NCBI GenBank assembly: GCA_028705545.1
Contig: JAQWDG010000078.1
Span: forward strand, 1-7,609
DNA from: Methanoregula sp.
Lineage (GTDB): Archaea > Halobacteriota > Methanomicrobia > Methanomicrobiales > Methanospirillaceae
DNA length: 7,609 bases
Direction of reading: 5' to 3'
Shown here in pieces: positions 1 to 5,247 of this stretch. The translations under genes were made by a program, and so were the position numbers. The notes beneath the pieces were generated by a model that saw only the letters and a program-made list of their open reading frames with translations, was not told the DNA's origin and made no database searches. Positions within the stretch are counted from its first letter, which is position 1, and each line of letters opens with the position of its first letter.

Positions 1-146
1 AAGTGGTAGCATTCTTTTTGGAGGGAAATCCCCCGATTATGGTAAAATGCGAGGAAGTCTTTGACAAAGAGCCGGAGGGAATACCCCTGCTCGACCTGCC
101 TGCCACGGGCTCCGGCCCGGTGAGGATTTGGCTGGGAACCCGGTAA
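1..146 (+). CDS. probable 3' end of a plus-strand gene, cut by the left edge
   Basis: An open frame enters from the left edge (first full codon at base 3) and stops at TAA 144-146, giving 47 residues. The end reads ...EEVFDKEPEGIPLLDLPATG and finishes with VRIWLGTR. Acidic and hydrophobic residues alternate as in a real protein. I do not recognise the family. A hairpin followed by T6 begins 18 bases after the stop, which is what the end of a plus-strand gene should look like. The opposite strand is also open across this stretch, but its translation is rich in Arg, His and Gln and less protein-like. The gene would be convergent with the minus-strand operon. Confidence 0.45.
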   Translation, partial: VVAFFLEGNPPIMVKCEEVFDKEPEGIPLLDLPATGSGPVRIWLGTR

Positions 147-164
147 CCGGCACCCTGCGGGCCG

Positions 165-200
165 TCCCGGCAAAAAGAAGCCGGGATACATACCGTTTTT
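165..200 (+). terminator. hairpin plus T-tract terminator after the left-edge gene
   Basis: TCCCGGC (165-171) pairs perfectly with GCCGGGA (180-186) around an 8-base A-rich loop. The run TTTTTT follows at 195-200. The order hairpin then T-tract on the plus strand fits transcription ending after the left-edge frame. Confidence 0.55.
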
Positions 201-340
201 TAAAAGAGCGGCGTCTTTCGGGATTTACCCGATTGTCCGAACAGCAATACCCGGAGATCCCCCGGCAGCACCCGGTCCCGGGATATCCTCAGGTCTCTTT
301 GGCCGCGGCCCGGTAACCGAAGGGGCTGCCTGATCATAAG

Positions 341-380
341 AAAAAAAAAGATCCGGACCGAAGATCCCCGCCCGGTCTCC
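341..380 (-). terminator. T-tract terminator after the regulator gene
   Basis: Going down the minus strand from the regulator stop, GACCG and CGGTC can form a small 5-bp stem. A run of nine T follows (plus-strand A9 at 341-349). Long T-tracts are the main intrinsic termination signal in archaea, so this probably ends the three-gene operon. Confidence 0.5.
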
Positions 381-605
381 TCACTCATCGTCCTGGGACG
401 GACCGTCGATCTCTTCCTCGTACGTGAACACGTCGTCGATCCCGACACCGAATACATTTGCGATACGGAACCCCAGCTTTATCGAAGGGCAGTACTTCCC
501 TTTCTCCATGGAAATGATCGTATTCCGGGTGACCCCAATCCGCTCGGCAAGCTGCTCCTGCGTCATATCCTTCTCTGCCCGGAGTACCCTGATGCGGTTT
601 TTCAT
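381..605 (-). CDS. XRE/Cro-type helix-turn-helix regulator, 74 aa
   Basis: A compact DNA-binding protein that is almost entirely one HTH_3 domain. Residues 1-15 form the first helix (MKNRIRVLRAEKDMT). The recognition region follows with QEQLAERIGVTRNTIISMEK at about 16-35. The family hallmark then reads GKYCPSIKLGFRIANVFGV, and the tail is acidic (EEEIDGPSQDDE). About 65-75 residues is the usual length for this subfamily, so the gene is complete. It starts 12 bp after the DUF2178 gene, so the two are co-transcribed. Small XRE proteins of this type are commonly paired with DUF2178 or similar membrane proteins. By analogy this one is likely a repressor whose activity is linked to the membrane partner, and autoregulation is plausible. 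The targets are unknown. Confidence 0.93.
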   Translation of the reverse strand: MKNRIRVLRAEKDMTQEQLAERIGVTRNTIISMEKGKYCPSIKLGFRIANVFGVGIDDVFTYEEEIDGPSQDDE

Positions 606-617
606 GGTTCTGGAGTT

Positions 618-1196
618 TTAGTACTTTTTGTTATAATACAAATAAAAAGCGCCGTACGTGACGAGAATGACCGCAAGAATGCCGCCGATGGTCATACCCA
701 CGAGGCCTTTCTGCTCGTTCTCTAAAAACGCCTCGTTCCGGAACTGGCAGTATACCCGTGCCTCGTCCTCGTTCATGGCGTGGATGTCCCGGATCGTAAT
801 CGTGCGGATCAGGTTCTCGGGCGTCTCGGGGCTGCCCGCCCTGTAGAGGTTGATGACCATGGAGTTCGTGCCGTTTCCGCTCGAGTACACGCTCCCCGTG
901 ATTTTCGGGGTTAAGGTATCGCTGACCGTAAACGACAGGAAAATAACGGCTGCAATTACGCTTGCGATAACAGCGACTTCGAGGGTGCGGAGCGCTGCCT
1001 GCGAATAGATCTTCCTCTCCCGCTCATCGGCAATCACTTCCTCTACGTTCCTCCGGCAGGCAAGAACAACAATCACGCCGAGCGGGATCGCGACTACCGG
1101 AACAAGGAAATTTCCCGCCGCTATCGACCAGCCGATCATTGCAGCGACCAGGACCGCGACAAGGAACGTACAGAGAAGGCAGGTAAATCGTTTCAT
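618..1196 (-). CDS. DUF2178-type four-helix membrane protein, 192 aa
   Basis: Hydrophobic segments lie at about residues 5-27, 30-47, 73-91 and 165-187. Between the second and third is a charged stretch, VIADERERKIYSQAALRTLE. The DER...I...A...T pattern in it is typical of DUF2178 proteins. Between the third and fourth segments is a polar region of about 75 residues with two possible N-glycosylation sequons. With four helices it should face outside if the N-terminus is cytoplasmic, or inside in the opposite orientation. The ATG overlaps the stop of the upstream surface-protein gene as ATGA, a sign of translational coupling, and the XRE gene follows after 12 bp. DUF2178 proteins often neighbour small XRE regulators, but their biochemical role is not established. 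A role in signalling surface or envelope state to the regulator is my inference. Confidence 0.85.
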   Translation of the reverse strand: MKRFTCLLCTFLVAVLVAAMIGWSIAAGNFLVPVVAIPLGVIVVLACRRNVEEVIADERERKIYSQAALRTLEVAVIASVIAAVIFLSFTVSDTLTPKITGSVYSSGNGTNSMVINLYRAGSPETPENLIRTITIRDIHAMNEDEARVYCQFRNEAFLENEQKGLVGMTIGGILAVILVTYGAFYLYYNKKY

Positions 1197-2434
1197 GGTG
1201 CATCATTCCGAACGGAAAATATTTTCGAACTGGACAGATTCCCGTAGATCATAACATGCTTTGCCAGATCATAGTCATTATTGCTGACATTTATCTGGTA
1301 CTGGCCCGGGCTGAACTTGTAAGTTTCAAGTGTAAACGACCAGAGATTGTATTTCCCGCGCCCCTTCGTAACAGATACTCCCCCTGTTACTCCGGCAAAG
1401 ACTGCAGCCTCCGAGAGAGAACGGTTCATGTCCGTTTCCCGTGCATCCGTGGAGATACTGTATCCGGTTTCAAACGAAGCGGGGTAGACCTCCACCAGGA
1501 GATCTCCTCCCGCCGGAAGGCTCGTGGTCCCTGTTATGACCGTGATGTTGTTTACCGTAATTTCGGGAAGGGCATCGATCGTGATAAATCCCGGGGAAGC
1601 CCGGGTGTCGGTTGTGTTGGATGATATATCGAATTCAGCGGATGCGGAGAGTGCCCCGACACGAGACGTGTCCCCGTCCGGGTTTTCGGTGACCTGCATC
1701 CCGTACCGGCCTGGTTGGATCATGCCGGCACCGGGCCGGATATCCCACCGGTTGATCCCTTCTGTCCCTTCGGTGACCGGTGTCGTGCCGCTGTATGCTG
1801 CGGTACTGCCGGGAGTCCCGTCAGCCAGCGAATATATGCTCCATACAAGCGGTGTGCCGGGGGCGAGGCTGGTTATGCCGGAAACGGAGAGGTTATCCTG
1901 CGTCTGCCCGAAAGGAACCGGGTTTATCCGGATGAACCGGGGGGCGGCGGGAACTTTTTTCTGGATCGTTCCTGCCCCGGCCTGTCCGTCTCCCACGGTG
2001 AAATATGCCGTCGCGATGGGATCGCTTAAGATCCAGGTGTAGTTTTTATCGACGGTAAATGTCACAAGGCTGACCCGGTAATCCCCGGGCTGCAGGGTGG
2101 AGATGCCAAATACGCTCCTCCAGCTGTTCCGCCCGCCGTCCCTGGCAGTTATCGCGGCATCGGTCTTTACTGCCAGTTCTCTCGTATTATTCTCCCGGGA
2201 GGAGCCGGTGCTGGCAGACACAAGTACCCCCAATTGCGTATCTTCCGGAAGGGAGGTTGTCCCGGTCAGGATCATCATGTTGTTCTGGTCGACGGTTGCT
2301 TCGGTGATGGGATTGATCGTGGTTGCAACAGGCACGAAGGGGAAGGGATACGGGCTCGTGCATATGCCAATAAAGATAGCTGCGAGAAGCAGGGCCGAGA
2401 CGATTCCCGCATAGGTAAGGTATTTCTTTTTCAT
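1193..2434 (-). CDS. membrane-anchored surface protein with three Ig-like (DUF3821-type) domains, 413 aa
   Basis: A single hydrophobic anchor at residues 7-26 follows MKKKYLTYAG, so the rest should be extracytoplasmic. Three related beta-rich domains follow at about 38-147, 167-271 and 283-407. Each opens with I-N-P or I-D-A, then has a T-G/S-G-T/I-T-S-L-P/A motif (TGTTSLPEDT, SGITSLAPGT, TGTTSLPAGG). Each has a central N-x-W (NSW, NRW, NLW), a P-G-x-Y turn and a final F-strand. Many N-x-S/T sequons are present, as in glycosylated archaeal surface proteins. There is no lipobox, C-terminal sorting signal or catalytic motif. AGGAG (2441-2445) lies 6 bases before the ATG. The N-terminus closely matches the next gene upstream, from which it is separated by 86 bp. 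The stop overlaps the DUF2178 start. Adhesion or an envelope role is likely but unproven. Confidence 0.85.
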   Translation of the reverse strand: MKKKYLTYAGIVSALLLAAIFIGICTSPYPFPFVPVATTINPITEATVDQNNMMILTGTTSLPEDTQLGVLVSASTGSSRENNTRELAVKTDAAITARDGGRNSWRSVFGISTLQPGDYRVSLVTFTVDKNYTWILSDPIATAYFTVGDGQAGAGTIQKKVPAAPRFIRINPVPFGQTQDNLSVSGITSLAPGTPLVWSIYSLADGTPGSTAAYSGTTPVTEGTEGINRWDIRPGAGMIQPGRYGMQVTENPDGDTSRVGALSASAEFDISSNTTDTRASPGFITIDALPEITVNNITVITGTTSLPAGGDLLVEVYPASFETGYSISTDARETDMNRSLSEAAVFAGVTGGVSVTKGRGKYNLWSFTLETYKFSPGQYQINVSNNDYDLAKHVMIYGNLSSSKIFSVRNDAP

Positions 2435-2469
2435 AATCTTCTCCTGTGCGATATGCCGGGTGGGGCAGC

Positions 2470-2487
2470 GGCACCGGGGCAGGTGCC
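2470..2487. other. small hairpin between two surface-protein genes
   Basis: GGCACC (2470-2475) and GGTGCC (2482-2487) form a perfect 6-bp stem around a 6-base loop. It lies in the 86-bp gap between the two paralogous genes. No T-tract follows on the minus strand, so it does not look like a standard terminator. It may affect processing of a joint transcript, or mean nothing. Confidence 0.25.
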
Positions 2488-2520
2488 TTTCCTGCGGGCA
2501 GTAACCTCCGTAACCATGGG

Positions 2521-3381
2521 TTATGCCCCCGTACCGGCCGGTACATCCTGAACGACAAGGAAGGATGAACCGGATACATTCCCGATATCGTACGTTTTCG
2601 CTGTCTGGTTTTCTTTTGTCGTTGCAACGACCACTTCGTACCGGTCGGGGATAAACTCGGTAGTGTCGAGGGCAAATGACCAGGTGTTGGAACTTCCCGT
2701 CCCGGGCAGTACCCCGATGAGCCCTGAACGGGTGAGGCCGGCCTGCGTTGCCTGTGTGCCTGTTTTAGAGTCGATGGTAAAGACCGAGATATCGGACTGC
2801 TGGACGACCATATAGAGGAGTTCGGTATCGTTCGGGAGATTTGTTGTCCCGTTTACGAGCAGCTTCTCTCCGCGGACGACCGTGCCGGGCGGGTTAACCG
2901 AAATGTATTCGGTCCGGTTCCCGTCACCGGCTGAAACATGCGAAGGGGAAAGATCCGTTCCGGTCAGCCGGAGCCGGGATGAGGCAAGGAGGCTTCCTCT
3001 CGAAGGGGTCAGGTTTTCCGTGGTTAAGGAATAGGCATTCACGGTATAGTCCCCCGGGGGGATGCCTGAGGTATCCAGTGCTCCCGACCAGGTATTCGAG
3101 AGCCCGGTGCCCCGGACAATATAGGCATCGGTCGAGCCGGCACGGACGGATTTTCCGGAACCAGAGGGAAACGTGAAAACAACCAGGTCGAGCCTCGTAC
3201 CGGCGGGGAGATTTGTCGTTCCCGTGATGACTACGAGGTCCCCGACGGCATGATCCGTGACCGGGTCGATGGCCGCTGTGGGAAAGACGGTAAAGGTGCC
3301 GGTCAGGAGGATGCAGATAAAAATGACTGCAAGTATTACCACAGAGACGATACCGGCTACGGTAAGGTACTGTTTTTTCAT
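2521..3381 (-). CDS. membrane-anchored surface protein with two Ig-like (DUF3821-type) domains, 286 aa
   Basis: I place the start at the ATG at 3379-3381 (MKKQYLTVAGIVS) because GAGGG lies 4 bases upstream. A longer reading from TTG at 3417 adds 12 residues without a ribosome site and spoils the match to the paralogue. The anchor is at about residues 6-27. Domain one (about 37-141) carries IDPVTD, ITGTTNLPAG, NTW and PPGDY. Domain two (about 156-278) carries VNPPG, NGTTNLPND, NTWSFALDTTEF and IPDRY. The N-terminal 25 residues nearly match those of the three-domain protein downstream, so the two genes are tandem paralogues. No enzyme motif is seen. The domains should face the outside and probably serve in the envelope or in adhesion. 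Confidence 0.85.
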   Translation of the reverse strand: MKKQYLTVAGIVSVVILAVIFICILLTGTFTVFPTAAIDPVTDHAVGDLVVITGTTNLPAGTRLDLVVFTFPSGSGKSVRAGSTDAYIVRGTGLSNTWSGALDTSGIPPGDYTVNAYSLTTENLTPSRGSLLASSRLRLTGTDLSPSHVSAGDGNRTEYISVNPPGTVVRGEKLLVNGTTNLPNDTELLYMVVQQSDISVFTIDSKTGTQATQAGLTRSGLIGVLPGTGSSNTWSFALDTTEFIPDRYEVVVATTKENQTAKTYDIGNVSGSSFLVVQDVPAGTGA

Positions 3382-3390
3382 AAGTCCCTC
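3379..3390 (-). promoter_or_regulatory. ribosome binding site that fixes the start of the two-domain gene
   Basis: On the minus strand GAGGG (3386-3390) is followed after ACTT by ATG (3379-3381). This selects the internal ATG over the TTG at 3417, which has no such site. Confidence 0.7.
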
Positions 3391-3415
3391 ATGTAATGTA
3401 TTTTGTGCATATGGC

Positions 3416-3440
3416 AAAAAAGTTTTTACCTTTTTTTCTC
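3416..3440 (-). terminator. possible T-tract terminator after the second lipoprotein gene
   Basis: About 40 bases past the lipoprotein stop the minus strand reads AACTTTTTTGCC, with six T at 3416-3421. No strong stem precedes it. The same AT-rich stretch may instead be promoter DNA for the two-domain surface gene, which starts 35 bases on. Confidence 0.3.
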
Positions 3441-3459
3441 TGCCGTTCAGTGTTTCGGT

Positions 3460-4323
3460 CTATCTCCACCCATTTAGTTCGTAGGTGAACAACAGGCCTT
3501 TATCGTGGTCTTCAAGTACCCATTTGACCGGTATCGGTACACCGCGTGCAAACCAGTACGTGATCGTGGTATTTTTACTATAGTCCGGATCGTCCGTGAT
3601 TTTCTGGAAATATTTCATCGCATCCGGGTACGTGCCTGCAGGGACGGTAATGGAATCGGTACCGATGTAGGTGTATGCGGGCGAAAATATCGTACCCGTA
3701 CAGTCCGGCGTTCCCCGGTTCATGTCCGCCGGGGGATAATCCCGGTCTTCCAGCAGGCTGCCATCTTTAATTACCCGGCGGTGCATGGACTGCATGTTCC
3801 CATAGGTATCATAATACATATCGTCCATCGTGGCGTCCCATATCCCTTCAGTATCTCCCTCTACGTGGAGCCCATAGGTATGGTTCTCATGAATCACCGA
3901 CAGACCGTTATTCATTTCCACGGTTTTTGTCACTCGCGAGGTACCAGAGGAATCGGGAAGACCTTTGATCTGTTGGGAATACTCGTATTCCTCCCAGTTC
4001 AGGGAAGGCGTGCCAAGCAGGTCTGCCTTACTCACGAGTGTCTCGGGAGCCGGGGGCAGTGCCGTTTTCCCTGATGACGAATAGGATTCCGGTACCCATG
4101 TCCACGGGTTGAGCGGAGGGTACGCGCAGGCCGGGATGGTGGGAACCGGGGATACCGTATCTGTCTGGCGGGCAGTTGAAAGTGCGGTCGGTGGCGTTAC
4201 CGGGGATTGTCCGCCCTGGCCGGCAGAGCGGGTATCCGTACAGCCTGCAGCAATCAGGGTTGCGATGACGATAATCAGGAGAATACAGGCAATGCCCTTA
4301 CGGAATCTCTGTTGTTGTTTCAT
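3460..4323 (-). CDS. lipoprotein with an unassigned beta-rich mature domain, 287 aa
   Basis: Residues 1-28 are a lipoprotein signal: basic MKQQQRFRKG, a hydrophobic core, and the lipobox IAAGC with Cys28 as lipidation site. A linker rich in Thr, Pro, Ser and Gln runs to about residue 65. The mature part has many aromatic residues. Near its end it carries SITVPAGTYPDAMKYFQK, and later YWFARGVPIPVKWVLED. A VPAGT(F/Y)...K then YW-A-G-(V)P-VK arrangement recurs in secreted beta-sheet domains of otherwise unknown function. The protein does not carry the Ig-like repeats of its neighbours, although its signal peptide closely resembles that of the next upstream lipoprotein. It is probably anchored to the outer face of the membrane. 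Binding of a small hydrophobic or sugar ligand is possible, but I see no catalytic signature. Confidence 0.8.
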   Translation of the reverse strand: MKQQQRFRKGIACILLIIVIATLIAAGCTDTRSAGQGGQSPVTPPTALSTARQTDTVSPVPTIPACAYPPLNPWTWVPESYSSSGKTALPPAPETLVSKADLLGTPSLNWEEYEYSQQIKGLPDSSGTSRVTKTVEMNNGLSVIHENHTYGLHVEGDTEGIWDATMDDMYYDTYGNMQSMHRRVIKDGSLLEDRDYPPADMNRGTPDCTGTIFSPAYTYIGTDSITVPAGTYPDAMKYFQKITDDPDYSKNTTITYWFARGVPIPVKWVLEDHDKGLLFTYELNGWR

Positions 4324-4380
4324 GGTGTCTCACGGGGAGATTTTTTGGTTTTGTTTTCATTACGGAATGGTGAAACCGAC

Positions 4381-4397
4381 AGATCTATACAAAAATG
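4381..4397 (-). promoter_or_regulatory. candidate TATA-type promoter of the 287-residue lipoprotein gene
   Basis: The minus strand reads TTTTTGTATAGATC about 60 bases before the ATG. A TATA-like core here would place transcription start near 4362 and give a leader of about 38 bases. The match to the archaeal consensus is only fair. Confidence 0.35.
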
Positions 4398-4449
4398 ACG
4401 GGGTGCCGGGATGCTGGTACCGATCCTGTTTCCCGGATCCCCGTCATTT
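4393..4449 (-). terminator. long inverted repeat, probable terminator after the ATA-start lipoprotein gene
   Basis: AAATGACGGGG (4393-4403) pairs perfectly with CCCCGTCATTT (4439-4449). After a 2-base mismatch CCGGGA (4406-4411) pairs with TCCCGG (4431-4436). The loop has 19 bases. On the minus strand the structure starts 42 bases past the lipoprotein stop and runs into TTTTT, as a terminator would. It sits directly against the putative promoter of the next gene, so it could also be a regulatory site or the relic of a small mobile repeat. Confidence 0.55.
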
Positions 4450-4490
4450 GGAAAAACCTGAGAGGTAGCTTACAGCGGTGGGTATAGTGC

Positions 4491-5051
4491 CTAATTCAGG
4501 GTAAAATACGTGTATCCTGCAAGAGTCCCGGTGGACGGGTCAGCATTGCCGTTTAAGGAGGCAACGATGACAACATACTTCCCGGCTTTCATGTCTTTTG
4601 TATCCACGTCCAGCGATACTGTGTTTGACGCCCCGTTACCTTTTTCGACATGATTGTTGGCCATGATGCCGATCTGTGCGTTCAGGTCGACGCCGGTGGG
4701 CGTTGTTCCCGGATCCGGGATGATCTCCCAGAACAGGCCGGTATCCGCGGCAAGCGTTGTGGTTCCGGTTATGGTAAATTTGTCCCCGGCGTCCCTGTCG
4801 CTGATGGGATCAAACGAAAGTAATTTTGCAGAAGATGCCTGCGTGAGTGCAGGCTGCGTGGTTGCCGGTAGTGCGGTGGTCTTTGCTGCCGTGCCCGCAG
4901 CCGCTTGTCCGCCCTGCGGGCTGTTCGTAGATGCAGACTGGCTTTGTCTGGCGGATGCCGAATCCGTACAGCCTGCGATAAGTATGGTCGCAACAGCGAC
5001 GATCAGGATGAGGCTGGCAACCCTGATCCCGGTTTTCTGTTGAAGTTTTAT
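4491..5051 (-). CDS. lipoprotein with one Ig-like (DUF3821-type) domain, apparent ATA start, 186 aa
   Basis: This gene is missed if only ATG, GTG or TTG starts are allowed. The frame opens after a TGA at 5061-5063, and no standard start precedes the signal peptide. ATA at 5049-5051 sits 5 bases after GAGGAG and encodes (I/M)KLQQKTGIRV, matching MKQQQRFRKGI of the next lipoprotein. A hydrophobic core leads to the lipobox LIAGC with Cys28. A linker rich in Ala, Thr, Ser and Gln follows to about residue 78. One domain fills about 80-186 (FDPISD, GDKFTITGTTTLAADTG, KGNGASNTVSLDVDT, KAGKY, YFTLN). It is most like the last domain of the 625-residue neighbour. Intact downstream coding suggests the gene is used, or was broken very recently. 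The protein should be anchored on the outer face. Confidence 0.8.
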   Translation of the reverse strand: MKLQQKTGIRVASLILIVAVATILIAGCTDSASARQSQSASTNSPQGGQAAAGTAAKTTALPATTQPALTQASSAKLLSFDPISDRDAGDKFTITGTTTLAADTGLFWEIIPDPGTTPTGVDLNAQIGIMANNHVEKGNGASNTVSLDVDTKDMKAGKYVVIVASLNGNADPSTGTLAGYTYFTLN

Positions 5052-5056
5052 AAATT

Positions 5057-5062
5057 CTCCTC
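5057..5062 (-). promoter_or_regulatory. ribosome binding site pointing to an ATA start
   Basis: GAGGAG is followed by AATTT and then ATA at 5049-5051. The spacing of 5 is the same as or close to that of the other array genes, so the ATA occupies the exact place where ATG is expected. An in-frame TGA overlaps the site itself, which excludes any start further upstream. Confidence 0.65.
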
Positions 5063-5200
5063 AAGGGATTTTGTGCGTTTTTCTCCTCCCAACACACAAG
5101 GAGAGTATCCGACGGATCTTTCTCGCGAGTATGGCTGACAGGACCGTCCGGGTCGATGCGCTTTTGCTTTGCCGTGTCGGCCGGTTCCTGTGTGCCCGTC

Positions 5201-5216
5201 TCCGGGAAAAAAGGGA
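5201..5216 (-). terminator. T-tract after the five-domain gene
   Basis: About 35 bases past the stop the minus strand reads CCCTTTTTTCCCGG, with six T at 5207-5212. There is no clear stem before it. The remaining gap up to 5051 shows no gene. Confidence 0.35.
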
Positions 5217-5247
5217 AGGGTGTCTTCTCGTGGTGTGCATACGCGGC

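Larger units (their letters stand above)
147..380. other. intergenic space between convergent genes
   Basis: I see no credible gene in these 234 bases. They hold the plus-strand terminator at 165-200 and a minus-strand T-tract at 341-349. CCCGGTAACCG occurs twice (139-149 and 309-319), and a 10-bp palindrome GGCCGCGGCC lies at 301-310. Neither has a function I can name. Frames that cross here are low-complexity or Arg/Pro-rich shadows. Confidence 0.6.

Noticed and set aside
139..319. Direct repeats CCCGGTAACCG at 139-149 and 309-319 as possible attachment sites
   Set aside because: Only 11 bp in a C/G-rich context, with one copy over the stop of the left-edge frame and nothing mobile between them.
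200..457. 85-residue minus-strand frame overlapping the regulator
   Set aside because: It lies out of frame with the regulator, is rich in Arg and Ser, has no ribosome site and no domain.
3382..3417. 12-residue N-terminal extension of the two-domain surface protein from TTG
   Set aside because: It has no ribosome site, lies over the leader element, and the downstream ATG has GAGGG and matches the paralogue.
4810..5097. 95-residue minus-strand frame, possibly evidence of a frameshift into the ATA-start lipoprotein
   Set aside because: The lipoprotein frame is intact from the ribosome site through lipobox to stop, so no frameshift is needed. The alternative frame is Arg/His/Cys-rich.
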